Assembly: GCA_016934855.1 (NCBI GenBank)
Contig: JAFGSA010000007.1
Coordinates: 1-56,451 of the forward strand
Reading direction: 5' to 3'
DNA from: Elusimicrobiota bacterium
GTDB lineage: Bacteria > CG03 > SLGR01 > JAFGSA01
DNA: 56,451 nt
The notes below the pieces were generated by a model. The model had not been told where the DNA came from and did not search any database. It saw only the letters and a list, made by a program, of their open reading frames with translations. Below are positions 9,703 through 18,057 of this stretch, piece by piece (position 1 is the first letter of the stretch; each line of letters starts with the position of its first letter). The position numbers were made by a program, and so were the translations under genes.

Positions 9703-10146
9703 ATGGCGGCGACTGAAAAAAGAATGAGAAAGAAAATACTGGTTGTGGACGACAATATATATATCAGGAACGCCATGATAACCGCGCTCAAGAGCGAAGG
9801 GTATTTCGTCATGGGGGCCCAGAACGGCAGGATCGCACTGGACATATTCGACAGGTACGGGTTTGATATGGTAATAACTGATTACGAGATGGAACCGATA
9901 GGGGGACTGAACCTTATAGAGAAGATAAAAAGAAAGAACCCCGATATCAATATAATCATGATGACGGCTTTCCCCAGCGGGGAGCTCAGGGCCAGGGTCA
10001 TGAAGTTCAGCAATGCCCTGTTCATAGCCAAGCCCCTGGATGTAGAAAAACTCAGGAACCTGGTCTCGGGCCGGCTTAATGATCCCGATGGTTCATCCGA
10101 ACGCCGCGCGGCGCGCAGCATGCCGGGTGACGGCGTCGTTTCATGA
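9703..10146 (+). CDS. Stand-alone receiver protein (RR3)
   Basis: 147 residues: a receiver with VVDDNIYIRNAM, VITDYEMEPIGGLNL (acceptor Asp), MMTAFPS and a conserved Lys in FIAKPLD, then about 25 polar residues. GAGGAAAG precedes the ATG. It is a tandem paralogue of RR2 and RR4 but has its own promoter at 9588, so it can be expressed apart from the kinase. No effector domain is present, so the partner is unknown. Confidence 0.9.
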   Translation: MAATEKRMRKKILVVDDNIYIRNAMITALKSEGYFVMGAQNGRIALDIFDRYGFDMVITDYEMEPIGGLNLIEKIKRKNPDINIIMMTAFPSGELRARVMKFSNALFIAKPLDVEKLRNLVSGRLNDPDGSSERRAARSMPGDGVVS

Positions 10147-10174
10147 CGGAAAATGAGGAGAGGATACTGAAATC

Positions 10175-10642
10175 ATGAAAAAGAAAATACTGGTAGTCGA
10201 CGATAACGTGTATATAAGAAACGCGGTAATAACGGCGCTCAAAGCCGAGGGGTATTTCGTCATGGGGGCCCAGAACGGAAATACGGCGGCCAGCATCTTT
10301 AATAAGTTCGACTTCGACATGGTGATAACCGATTACGAGATGGAGGAAGTAGGCGGACTTAACCTTTTAAAGAGGATAAAAAGGATAAAGCCCGACATCG
10401 ATGTGATAATGATGACCGCTTTTCCCACGAAGGAACTGAGATCCAGGGTCCTGAGCTACCAGAACACCCATTTCCTCTGCAAGCCGCTTGACATAGAAAA
10501 ACTCAGGAATATAGTGTACATGCATTTCCAGAGAAAAGACAAGATGGATGCCGCCGAGACCATGATGCAGAAGCATGAAGCGGAGAAAGCCCCTGAAGCC
10601 GAAGAAAAGGACAGCGAGCCGGACGGCAAAGAATCTAGTTGA
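10175..10642 (+). CDS. Stand-alone receiver protein (RR4)
   Basis: 155 residues: a receiver with VVDDNVYIRNAV, VITDYEMEEVGGLNL (acceptor Asp), MMTAFPT and Lys in LCKPLD. The C-terminal tail of about 35 residues is rich in Glu, Lys and Ala, probably disordered or coiled. GAGGAGAGG lies upstream of the ATG. It is the fourth receiver of the tandem array and the closest relative of RR2 and RR3. Its end overlaps the end of convergent tspO by 8 bases. Confidence 0.9.
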   Translation: MKKKILVVDDNVYIRNAVITALKAEGYFVMGAQNGNTAASIFNKFDFDMVITDYEMEEVGGLNLLKRIKRIKPDIDVIMMTAFPTKELRSRVLSYQNTHFLCKPLDIEKLRNIVYMHFQRKDKMDAAETMMQKHEAEKAPEAEEKDSEPDGKESS

Positions 10643-11102
10643 GCAGCAGGAAACCCGCGTTCAGAAAAACCGCGAAACTTACCCATATCAGGTAAGGTAC
10701 CAGCAGAGCCGAGGCTTCAGTCCGGATCTTCCTGAATTCCCTGATAGTAAGAAGAATCACAGCCCATAGGAAAATAATCACGATAAACGCGGCCAGCGGC
10801 GATTTCAAGCCGAAGAAAGCCGCCGACCAGCCGACATTAAGCACGAGCTGAATCGCAAAGACAGAGAGGGCTTTTCCCCGGTTTTCCCCGCCTGCGCCAA
10901 GTACGAGATAAAGGGAAATACCCATCAGGAGAAAAAGAAAAGTCCATACCGGGGCGAAGACCCAGTTCGGCGGATTGAAAAAAGGTTTATTGAGGGTGGG
11001 GTACCAGGAATTAACCGACCCGGCAGTAAACAGCGAGCCGGCCAGGCCGGCGAGCTGGCAGATCATCAGTGAGAAAAACAGCCTGAGGATGTTTCTGGGC
11101 AT
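10635..11102 (-). CDS. tspO: TspO/MBR family membrane protein
   Basis: 155 residues, about the usual TspO length, with five predicted transmembrane helices. Family motifs are SWYPTLNKPFFNPPNWVF, APVWTFLF and LNVGWSAAFF. TspO proteins bind porphyrins and cholesterol-like ligands and act in tetrapyrrole or stress responses, usually in the outer or cytoplasmic membrane. The start lies 2 bases after the stop of the DUF2141 gene, so they form a two-gene operon, probably driven by the promoter at 11579-11607. No own Shine-Dalgarno is obvious, which fits translational coupling. Confidence 0.93.
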   Translation of the reverse strand: MPRNILRLFFSLMICQLAGLAGSLFTAGSVNSWYPTLNKPFFNPPNWVFAPVWTFLFLLMGISLYLVLGAGGENRGKALSVFAIQLVLNVGWSAAFFGLKSPLAAFIVIIFLWAVILLTIREFRKIRTEASALLVPYLIWVSFAVFLNAGFLLLN

Positions 11103-11104
11103 TT

Positions 11105-11569
11105 TCAGTAATCCATATAGATGTTCAAGCTCAGGTCATCCCTGTTAAACCTGAAGGCGGCATCCTTAAGCCTGGGCGGCCCGAAAAGCCCCGATACGTT
11201 ATTGGATACGCCTATCCCCTCTATCGGCCCGGGAAGGGGAAATACCCTGTAGTCTATCCTGCTGTTGCCGTTCCTGTCATGAAAAAGGATAACGGCATAC
11301 TCCCCGTACGGGACATTGTTCAGTTTGATGTTGATGATCGGGCCGGCCACCGGGACTTTCTTGTGGATATACGCGAAAGGTTTCTTCCTGTTCATATCGT
11401 ACAGCGTCATATCTATCGAGCCTCTCAGCTTCCTGATATTCCTTATGCTTATCGTTAACGTGCCTTTATTCGGCGCGGTCTCTTCGGCCATGGGTAATGA
11501 CAGCAGACCGGTTAAGGCATAGAATATAATGATCATCAGCAGTCTCAGTTCTGAACGTATTGATCCCAT
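11105..11569 (-). CDS. DUF2141 family exported protein
   Basis: 154 residues with an N-terminal hydrophobic signal (LLMIIIFYALTGLLSLP). A DUF2141 beta-sandwich-like domain follows: GTLTISIRNI, then FHDRNGNSRIDYRVFPLP, then VSNNVSGLFGPPRLKDAAF. The DxNGNxxxD loop and the SNNxxGxFGPP signature are typical of the family. Function is unknown; members are exported and often lie beside membrane or carotenoid genes. It is the first gene of an operon with tspO. The start is uncertain because no strong ribosome site is seen. Confidence 0.85.
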   Translation of the reverse strand: MGSIRSELRLLMIIIFYALTGLLSLPMAEETAPNKGTLTISIRNIRKLRGSIDMTLYDMNRKKPFAYIHKKVPVAGPIINIKLNNVPYGEYAVILFHDRNGNSRIDYRVFPLPGPIEGIGVSNNVSGLFGPPRLKDAAFRFNRDDLSLNIYMDY

Positions 11570-11578
11570 GATTAATCT

Positions 11579-11607
11579 ATTTTATTTATCAAAAGAGCAA
11601 ATGTAAA
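11579..11607 (-). promoter_or_regulatory. Promoter for DUF2141-tspO (minus strand)
   Basis: On the minus strand, TTTACA (plus 11602-11607), 17 bases, TAAAAT (plus 11579-11584), just upstream of the DUF2141 start. It diverges from the promoter at 11636. Confidence 0.5.
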
Positions 11608-11635
11608 ACTCTCCGTACAAAAAAAATCTGCGTTG

Positions 11636-11664
11636 TTGAAAAAACCGGCTGTAATCATTAGTAT
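11636..11664 (+). promoter_or_regulatory. Promoter for the zinc-ribbon membrane protein gene
   Basis: TTGAAA (11636-11641), 17 bases, TAGTAT (11659-11664), 27 bases before the start. The same -10 hexamer and spacing occur at 9588 and 31000. Confidence 0.6.
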
Positions 11665-11690
11665 ATATTTACAGGTAAAAGTATCCGGTA

Positions 11691-13322
11691 ATGGAAAAAA
11701 TGAACAAGAAATGGTCCCTTAAAATCGGTGATAAGACATATCCATCGTTGGAAACGGAGAAGATAAAACTGCTCCTGGAAAAAGGCAAGATAGACGAGGC
11801 CGCCCTGATCAAAGACGCCGGCTCCGCCGATTACGGCAAAATATCTCAGACAGAGGAGTTCAAGAAATACATCAAGCTCAGGATAGGCGCCGGAGCGCCT
11901 GCGATCATGGCTCCCGCCAGGATCGCCGATCTGATAAAAACCGGTTCGGTTCCGCGAACAGCTCATATATCACAGCTTTCCAGCCCCGGCAAATGGTACG
12001 AAATATACAAAGTAAAAGCCTTCAAGGCGGTATTCGACTCCCTCAGGGCGGAAAAGAAGTGCCCCGTATGCGGCGAGATAAACACCGCGGCTGCGCATTA
12101 CTGCACCGTCTGCAAGACGGAACTCATAAAAGGCTCTAATAAAGGACTGGCCATATCCGAAGATAATGTCGAGCATCAAGTTCCAGGGCTCGGATCTTCC
12201 TTTGATGCGGGACCGGCAGGCGGCGAGACGGGAGCCGAGGCAGGGGAGCACAAAGGGACCGGTTATCCCGGGGATCACTCTTCGCCGCAGGGTTACGGCG
12301 GCGCGGCGGGGCAGACCAGCCCGGTAAAAAAGTATGAGTGCGAGCCTTTCTATTACCTGCCTGTCAGTAAAGTGGTCATACTGTCCATACTGACACTGGG
12401 CATATACGAACTGATATGGTTCTACAGGCAGTGGTCGTTCGTGAAAGAGCGCCTGAAACCCGGGATAAAACCGTTCTGGCGCGCGGTCTTCGGGATCCTC
12501 TACTGCGACAGCCTTTTCAAGACCGTGAAGAAATACGCGGATACTAAGGGCATAGAAGCGGGTTTCAGCGCGGATCTCCTGGCCCTCGCATATATACTCC
12601 TTTCTTTTTCCTGGAAACTTCCGGGGTATCTGTCCGCGATCGCGCTTCTGACCTGCGTGCCGATAGCCCTTGTCCAGAAGGGCATTAACAGGCTTGCGCA
12701 AGACTACGTGCGAGAGAGCGCCGATACCGTGATGGAAACCAGGAAAGGGATGAAAGGGGCACTGGTGCCGGTTATTATATCCCTGCTTGTTTTCGGATGC
12801 ATATTCACTGTCTCCTTCATCGATGAGTATAAAAAGTTTACCAGACCCGTGACAAGCGGCAGCCTCGCCGGCAAGACACTGGATGATATAGGCATGAGCC
12901 TTCTTGCGCCGGGAGATCTGGAAAAAAATGAGATGGATATACCCTCATCGGAACAGGAAAACATACTCAGGAATATCAATTATTCGTTCAATACCATGCT
13001 CATGCAGGTCGCAGTAGCCTACTGCGAGTATAACGGTCTTAAGGGAGACCTGGACCTGGCATACCAGGGGACCATTGCCAACCTGACCGGCACAGGGGGG
13101 ATCGAGGATGTGGTTCATGAGCGCGAATACACATCCGTCAGCGGGAAAAACGGCATATCCTACACCGTCACCTGCAGCATGAACGGGATCGACTGCAGGA
13201 TGAGGGGGCTCATAGTAGTAGGGGACTCGGATATATGGTCGGTATCCGTGGTATACGGAGCGGACGACATTGAAACGGACAAGTCCGCCCGAAAGATTAT
13301 CGAGTCGGTAAAGATCCTCTAA
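11691..13322 (+). CDS. Modular membrane protein: GYF-like domain, zinc ribbon, DUF4234-like membrane region
   Basis: 543 residues. The N-terminus (WSLKIGDKTYPSLETEKI) resembles GYF_2/DUF4339-type scaffolding domains. At about 120-140 there is a four-Cys zinc ribbon (CPVCGE, then CTVC). A Gly/Pro-rich linker leads to a membrane region of about four helices (LTLGIYELIWFYRQW), similar to DUF4234-like domains, and one further helix near 360. The C-terminal 150 residues look extracytoplasmic and unassigned. Function unknown. An alternative start at 11700 (MNKKWSLKIG) is equally likely, with GGA upstream. It converges on the permease gene with one base between stops. Confidence 0.75.
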   Translation: MEKMNKKWSLKIGDKTYPSLETEKIKLLLEKGKIDEAALIKDAGSADYGKISQTEEFKKYIKLRIGAGAPAIMAPARIADLIKTGSVPRTAHISQLSSPGKWYEIYKVKAFKAVFDSLRAEKKCPVCGEINTAAAHYCTVCKTELIKGSNKGLAISEDNVEHQVPGLGSSFDAGPAGGETGAEAGEHKGTGYPGDHSSPQGYGGAAGQTSPVKKYECEPFYYLPVSKVVILSILTLGIYELIWFYRQWSFVKERLKPGIKPFWRAVFGILYCDSLFKTVKKYADTKGIEAGFSADLLALAYILLSFSWKLPGYLSAIALLTCVPIALVQKGINRLAQDYVRESADTVMETRKGMKGALVPVIISLLVFGCIFTVSFIDEYKKFTRPVTSGSLAGKTLDDIGMSLLAPGDLEKNEMDIPSSEQENILRNINYSFNTMLMQVAVAYCEYNGLKGDLDLAYQGTIANLTGTGGIEDVVHEREYTSVSGKNGISYTVTCSMNGIDCRMRGLIVVGDSDIWSVSVVYGADDIETDKSARKIIESVKIL

Positions 13323-13323
13323 T

Positions 13324-13812
13324 TCATATCTTCGTAAAAAGATCAGCCAGCAGTCCGGCGATCGGCGGGAAGAAGAAAACGCAGGCAATCCTCAGCAAGG
13401 TGAACCTCCAGCCGAGAATCCCTACTTCTATGGGGAGCCTCGACAGCGATAAAAGGGACCAGCTCGAAATAAAAGCCACCATGGTCCCGGCACCCGCGCC
13501 CGCATTGAGGAGCGCCGCTGCTATAGGCATGTTGACATACGGCCCTCCGGGCGTAAGTGTGCCGGCCAGGGAACCCAGGAGTATACCTCTGAATCCGGCC
13601 CCCGAGCCTATCCATGCGGTCAGGGCTTCGCGCGGGATGAGCACCTGGACCAGGCCGGCTATCAGCATCGCGAATACCAGCATGGGTGTAATATCCAGCA
13701 TCAGCCGTGCCGCGTTCCTGACTGCGGTGATCTGCTCCCCGCTGCCTCTTGCCGCAGCAAAGATGAACAGCAGCACCGCTATCACTCCCATTATTATAGT
13801 AGGAATCAGCAT
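13324..13812 (-). CDS. Predicted permease, half-size (DUF318/ArsP-like)
   Basis: 162 residues from the ATG at 13812, chosen because AAGGAGGAG lies just upstream; an earlier ATG at 13836 lacks this. Several transmembrane helices are evident. The segment GTLTPGGPYVNMPIAAALL and the following FISSWSLLSLSRLP fit the DUF318 permease family (PF03773), whose full-length members are roughly twice as long and have two such halves. It may therefore act as a dimer. Substrate unknown. It is co-directional with the nitroreductase upstream (28-base gap), probably one operon. Confidence 0.75.
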   Translation of the reverse strand: MLIPTIIMGVIAVLLFIFAAARGSGEQITAVRNAARLMLDITPMLVFAMLIAGLVQVLIPREALTAWIGSGAGFRGILLGSLAGTLTPGGPYVNMPIAAALLNAGAGAGTMVAFISSWSLLSLSRLPIEVGILGWRFTLLRIACVFFFPPIAGLLADLFTKI

Positions 13813-13840
13813 ATTGCTCCTCCTTATGCCGTACATATTC

Positions 13841-14416
13841 TTACCTGTATTCCCTGTTGAAAAATGCCGTCTCCGACAGAGGTTTCCTCCGGTCCGCGAC
13901 TGCCCTTCTGCGTATAGGGTCCTTCGGCTTATAAGTATCGTCCGGATAACCCATGCATATGAGAAGAGGGAGTATCCTTTTCCCGGGGATGCCCAGCAGC
14001 TTTTTGACGGCCTTATCGTCGAACCATCCTATGTAGCATGTGCCCAGTCCGAGTTCAGTGGCCTGCAGCACCAGGTGCTCGCAGGCAATGCCGATATCCA
14101 GCAGGTAGAAGTCCGTGCTTCTAACGAAAGACCCCGCTTTGGAAAGAAAACTGCCCTTGTCGGCCGAGACGACTATTATCACCGGCGCCCGGCAGATGAA
14201 CCTGGAAAACCTGTATATACCTGCGGCCGCCTTTTCTGCTAAGCTGTCTCTGAGCTGACTGTCGTCGATTATTATGAATTCCCAGGGCTGAGCGTTACAG
14301 GCCGAAGGCGACAGCCGCGCCGCTTCCAGGCACCGGTCTATCTTGTCTTTTTCCACGGGCAGGTCTTTGTAGCTCCTGCAGCTGTACCTGTTCTTAACAA
14401 GTTCTAAAAATGTCAT
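13841..14416 (-). CDS. Nitroreductase family protein (FMN-dependent oxidoreductase)
   Basis: 191 residues from the ATG at 14416, selected for the AAGGAG eight bases upstream; the open frame extends further but without a ribosome site. The fold-typical start NRYSCRSYKDLPV binds FMN, and AARLSPSACNAQPWEFIII is the family's SxxNxQPW motif. The C-terminal half has LGLGTCYIGWF and ICMGYPDD. Members reduce nitro, quinone or flavin substrates with NAD(P)H in the cytoplasm; the substrate here cannot be told. It is upstream of the half-size permease on the same strand. Confidence 0.9.
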   Translation of the reverse strand: MTFLELVKNRYSCRSYKDLPVEKDKIDRCLEAARLSPSACNAQPWEFIIIDDSQLRDSLAEKAAAGIYRFSRFICRAPVIIVVSADKGSFLSKAGSFVRSTDFYLLDIGIACEHLVLQATELGLGTCYIGWFDDKAVKKLLGIPGKRILPLLICMGYPDDTYKPKDPIRRRAVADRRKPLSETAFFNREYR

Positions 14417-14545
14417 GGTAAAAACTCCTTCTGTTTTGTTCACACAGAATAATTGTATTTTATTACGGGAAATAATCAATTTTCCTAAGAGTTGTTTTTG
14501 AAATGCTATTTATATAGAATGATAAACGAACGGGTTTATAGTGAG

Positions 14546-15199
14546 ATGATAAAACGCATGAAAAGGAAAATATGGCTGACATTGTTAGTCGCGGCATCCG
14601 CGCTCGTCGTCATTCTGCTCGTATCAAGAAAAGAAAAAGGAGTCGAGGATATCTATCCGCGGAAGCCGGCGCCTGAGACAGAAGAGACGGTCCTTATAAG
14701 GAGCAGGCTGTCCGGATGGCTCAGCGAATGGGACGGTATTATGGACGGTTACAGCTCAGCGCTCCTGGCGGATAGAGCGGAGCTCCCGTTTAAACCTGCC
14801 GCAAGCAGATTCAGCAGCATACCCGCAAATGACAGAAAACTGCGAAGGGAATACGTATATGTGCCGTCCGAAGACGGGCAGAAGCTCCTGGATCCCTCTA
14901 CGGGCATGGAAATATACGTGCATGAAGGAGAGATAGAGAGGTTATCCGGGCCGGATTCCGGCGCGGCTGTCATATATCCCGGAGAGGATTCTTTCATCCG
15001 GCTCGCTTATTATGGCCCGGCTTCGCCGGTTAGCGCAGTATGGCTGGACAACAGCCGCGTTGCGGTATACGGTTTTTCCGTGCTCGAGGAAGGCAGGTAT
15101 ACGGCAGTGCTGAACGTATACAACCTGGATGACAACACCGTCGCGGAATACAGCGGTCCGGTCGCGGGAGGGCACCCGCAGACGGGAGAGTACAGATGA
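14546..15199 (+). CDS. Hypothetical membrane-anchored protein
   Basis: I do not recognise this protein. From the ATG at 14546 it has 217 residues, with one N-terminal helix (IWLTLLVAASALVVILLVS) after a basic start, giving an inside-anchored, outside-facing topology. The rest is soluble, with beta-rich stretches near the end (AVWLDNSRVAVYGFSVLE, then YTAVLNVYNLDD) that recall one propeller blade. The frame is open back to TTG codons at 14492 and 14498 and no candidate start has a good ribosome site. It overlaps the transporter gene by ATGA, so they are co-translated. Confidence 0.6.
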   Translation: MIKRMKRKIWLTLLVAASALVVILLVSRKEKGVEDIYPRKPAPETEETVLIRSRLSGWLSEWDGIMDGYSSALLADRAELPFKPAASRFSSIPANDRKLRREYVYVPSEDGQKLLDPSTGMEIYVHEGEIERLSGPDSGAAVIYPGEDSFIRLAYYGPASPVSAVWLDNSRVAVYGFSVLEEGRYTAVLNVYNLDDNTVAEYSGPVAGGHPQTGEYR

Positions 15200-16131
15200 A
15201 ATCCGGCAGATTATTCGATCTCTTCACGAGGCTCATGCCTTTCTGGGTGGTCCTGGCCGGCATAGCCGGATTCTACAGGCCGGATCTCTATTATCCCCTG
15301 CGCCCGTACACGACATGGCTCTTCTCGCTGACCATGTTAGGTATAGGAGCCGTACTGGACTTCGAGGATTTCAGGCCGGTAGTGAAAAAGCCGCACCTGG
15401 TGCTTCTGGGAACGGTTACCCAGTTCGGCATCATGCCTCTGGCAGGATATCTTATAGGGAAAGCACTGAACCTCCCGGCGCCTCTTCTAATAGGGATGGT
15501 CATGGCCGGCAGCGTGCCCGGAGCCATGGCGAGCAACGTGATATCCTATCTCGCGAAGGCCGACGTGGCGTACTCGATCGCACTGACTTCCACGTCGACT
15601 CTTCTCTCCCCGCTCCTGACGCCCGCGTTCGTGTACCTGTTCGCGCATCAGGTGGTGGAGGTGAAGTTCTGGGCGATGGTGGTAAGCATAATCGAGATGG
15701 TGATACTTCCCCTGGCCGCCGGGTTCTTCATAAAAAACCTTTTTAAGAATGCGGTAACGAAGATAAGGGCTTTCTTCCCGGCCTTTTCGACGCTTTTCAT
15801 AGCCTTCATATGCGGCCTGGTGATAGCCCTGAACAGGGATTATGTCTTAAAGATATCGCTCGTCATCTTCTTCGCGATCTTCCTGCATAACCTGGCCGGA
15901 CTGTTCGGCGGGTACGGTATGGGGGGGATATACGGGTTTGACAGAAGAAGACGCAGGACACTGGCCATAGAAGTAGGTATGCAGAATGCCGGGATGGGAG
16001 CGGTGCTGGCCCTGAAGCATTTTTCTTCCCAGACGGCGCTGGTCAGCGCCCTTTTCGCGACGTGGTGCGTGATAACCGCGAGCATCCTGGCCGAGGTCTG
16101 GGCTAAAAAGCAGGTATCGGGTGAAGAATAG
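15196..16131 (+). CDS. Bile acid:sodium symporter (BASS/SBF) family transporter
   Basis: 311 residues with about nine to ten transmembrane helices. Family features are GSVPGAMASNVISYLAKADV followed by TSTSTLLSPLLTP (the first crossover region) and EVGMQNAGMGAVLALKHF (the second). Bacterial homologues move organic anions such as pantoate (PanS) or bile acids with Na+; substrate here is unknown. It begins within the stop of the preceding membrane-anchored gene and overlaps the start of the radical SAM gene by 11 bases, so a tight operon is likely. Confidence 0.9.
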   Translation: MKSGRLFDLFTRLMPFWVVLAGIAGFYRPDLYYPLRPYTTWLFSLTMLGIGAVLDFEDFRPVVKKPHLVLLGTVTQFGIMPLAGYLIGKALNLPAPLLIGMVMAGSVPGAMASNVISYLAKADVAYSIALTSTSTLLSPLLTPAFVYLFAHQVVEVKFWAMVVSIIEMVILPLAAGFFIKNLFKNAVTKIRAFFPAFSTLFIAFICGLVIALNRDYVLKISLVIFFAIFLHNLAGLFGGYGMGGIYGFDRRRRRTLAIEVGMQNAGMGAVLALKHFSSQTALVSALFATWCVITASILAEVWAKKQVSGEE

Positions 16132-17212
16132 GGCGCTGGACAAGGGACTCGCTTTTGGCGCGGATCCGCTTAAGATAATGCGCATATGGCCGGGCAGCCG
16201 GCTGGAGAAATACGCCCTGCTCGCCAGGTATTACGGTATATTCAGCAAGTCCGCCCGCAGAAGAAAAAAAATGATGGAAAAGGAATCGGTCAAAGTGCCT
16301 CATTCGATAATACTGAGCACGACCATGAAATGCAACCTGGCATGCTCCGGATGCTACAGCCGCGGCTACGGTACGGACAACGAGCTCGGCGCGGAAGAAA
16401 TAGACTCGCTGTTGGATCAGGCCGAAGACATCGGGGTGTCCGTGATCGTTGTAACGGGAGGGGAGCCTCTCATGAAAAGGGGTATGCTGAAGACACTGCT
16501 GGCGCACAGAAGACTGATATTCTTCCTGTACACGAACGGGCTCTTCATAGATGAGGATTTTGCCACCGCAGTGAAAAAGAACAGGAACATCATCCCCCTG
16601 GTCAGCCTGGAGGGCGACAAGATACATACCGATTCCCGGCGGGATTCGGGCGTATATGACAAGGTCGCTTCGGCCATGAAGCTACTGGACGAAAAAGGCG
16701 CAGCTTTCGGTTTCTCGTGCATGGTGACACAGGAGAACTACAGGTACCTTTCCGGCGAAGAATTCGTGAACAGCATGATAGGAAGGGGATGCAGGATAGG
16801 CTTCTATGTGGATTATGTGCCTTCCGGCGCCGACAGCGCGGGGACAGTCATCTGCGGCCGGGACAAAGATATATTCAGACAGAACATTTCAGGGCACAGG
16901 GCAGGCAAGAATATAGTCATCATACATATGCCCGACGACGAATATGGCCTCATGGGAAGATGCATGGCGGCGGCGGAAGGGTTCGTGCATATCAACGCAA
17001 AAGGAGACCTCGAACCATGCCCGTTTTTCCACTATTCGGCTGATAATATAAGGAAAAAGACGCTCCTGGAGGCCCTGCGCTCGCAGTTCCTGGCTGACGT
17101 AAGGGACTACCCCGGGCTGACCGGAAAACCCGGCCGGGGCTGCGTGCTCTACGAGAACACCCGGGACCTCATGCCTGTAATAGAAAAGAACGGCGCAGTA
17201 AGGACCGATTGA
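16121..17212 (+). CDS. Radical SAM protein with extra C-terminal cysteines
   Basis: 363 residues from a GTG start that overlaps the transporter gene. The radical SAM cluster motif is Cys71-x3-Cys75-x2-Cys78 (CNLACSGC), followed by VVTGGEPL (the SAM-binding GGE) and a TIM-barrel-like core. The C-terminus has cysteines in CMAAAEGF, LEPCPFF and GRGCVLY, suggesting an auxiliary SPASM/twitch-type cluster as in peptide-modifying or heme-biosynthetic relatives. Substrate unknown; no precursor peptide is visible nearby. Coupling to a BASS transporter might mean the product or substrate is transported (inference). Confidence 0.85.
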   Translation: MKNRALDKGLAFGADPLKIMRIWPGSRLEKYALLARYYGIFSKSARRRKKMMEKESVKVPHSIILSTTMKCNLACSGCYSRGYGTDNELGAEEIDSLLDQAEDIGVSVIVVTGGEPLMKRGMLKTLLAHRRLIFFLYTNGLFIDEDFATAVKKNRNIIPLVSLEGDKIHTDSRRDSGVYDKVASAMKLLDEKGAAFGFSCMVTQENYRYLSGEEFVNSMIGRGCRIGFYVDYVPSGADSAGTVICGRDKDIFRQNISGHRAGKNIVIIHMPDDEYGLMGRCMAAAEGFVHINAKGDLEPCPFFHYSADNIRKKTLLEALRSQFLADVRDYPGLTGKPGRGCVLYENTRDLMPVIEKNGAVRTD

Positions 17213-17240
17213 GGCATTTTCAAGGCCTTCCCACTCTGTA

Positions 17241-17270
17241 TTGACAGAAATAGCCTCTATTTTGTAGCAT
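17241..17270 (+). promoter_or_regulatory. Promoter for the SOD-like gene
   Basis: Consensus TTGACA (17241-17246), an 18-base spacer and TAGCAT (17265-17270), 49 bases ahead of the gene at 17319. Confidence 0.55.
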
Positions 17271-17318
17271 TACCTAGATACATTTATTATGTTTTTAAAC
17301 AGGTAATCTTATATTTTC

Positions 17319-18002
17319 ATGTCAATGTCCGTTTATAACCGTAAAATATATAGGAATGTTTTATGCCTTGCGCTCTTACTGTGCATGTCGGCAGACATAT
17401 GTCCCGTATCGGGCGCCGTGTGGGACGAGGACGTGTACACGGAGAAGGAATACACTGATATCTTCGGGATGTACGGGTTCGACAGGTATACTGCGGAGAA
17501 TCATTACGAAAAGTACAGGCTTTACGTGCAGAAAGGGAATGAACTGTACAGGAAGCTGGACGAGATGCGTTCGTCCAGCAGTATGGGCACCGCCGAATAC
17601 GCAAAACTGAGAGACGAATTCAACAGGACAGTGAGAGACATAAAACTTCATGAATACTATTTTCAGAATCTGGGCGGCGCCGGTAGGCTCGATTGGGATT
17701 CGCCGGTGTATAAGTCGATAGAAAAGAACTACGGCACTTTCGACTGCTGGAAGGCCGATTTCATAAATACGGGCATGGACAAAGGGAACGGCTGGGTCAT
17801 ATTATGCCAGTATAACGATACGAAACAGCTGGTCAACGTATGGGTAGACGAGAACGGCGCGGGGTTCCCCGTGGATGCCAGGTTCATAGTCGTAATGGAT
17901 ATGTACGATCACGCGTATAAAGCCGGCACCGACAGGAAAAAATACATAGAGGCTTTTATTAATAATATCAAATGGGATACGGTGTCAAAACGCTTGAAAT
18001 GA
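17319..18002 (+). CDS. Exported Fe/Mn superoxide dismutase-like protein
   Basis: 227 residues. A hydrophobic signal (VLCLALLLCMSADICPVSGA) suggests export. The remainder matches Fe/Mn-SOD topology: ENHYEKYRLYVQ aligns with the first helix (His62 as ligand), KLHEYYFQNLGG supplies His111, and MDMYDHAY gives Asp194 and His198 in the DxxxH metal motif. The WKADFINTG and NGWVILCQY core and the C-terminal NNIKWDTVSKRL also fit. All four metal ligands are therefore kept. Predicted to dismutate superoxide outside the cytoplasm. Sequence is divergent, so activity and metal choice are uncertain. It sits alone behind its own promoter. Confidence 0.75.
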   Translation: MSMSVYNRKIYRNVLCLALLLCMSADICPVSGAVWDEDVYTEKEYTDIFGMYGFDRYTAENHYEKYRLYVQKGNELYRKLDEMRSSSSMGTAEYAKLRDEFNRTVRDIKLHEYYFQNLGGAGRLDWDSPVYKSIEKNYGTFDCWKADFINTGMDKGNGWVILCQYNDTKQLVNVWVDENGAGFPVDARFIVVMDMYDHAYKAGTDRKKYIEAFINNIKWDTVSKRLK

Positions 18003-18047
18003 CGGCCTGACCGCTTCCTGCGCGCTCATGTCAGTCCCCTTCACGGG

Positions 18048-18053
18048 TATAAT
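18048..18053 (+). promoter_or_regulatory. -10 box suggesting a leaderless transcript
   Basis: A perfect TATAAT ends 4 bases before the ATG at 18058, and no Shine-Dalgarno precedes that ATG. A start of transcription about 7 bases after the box would fall on or beside the start codon. No good -35 is visible. Confidence 0.4.
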
Positions 18054-18057
18054 ATAA

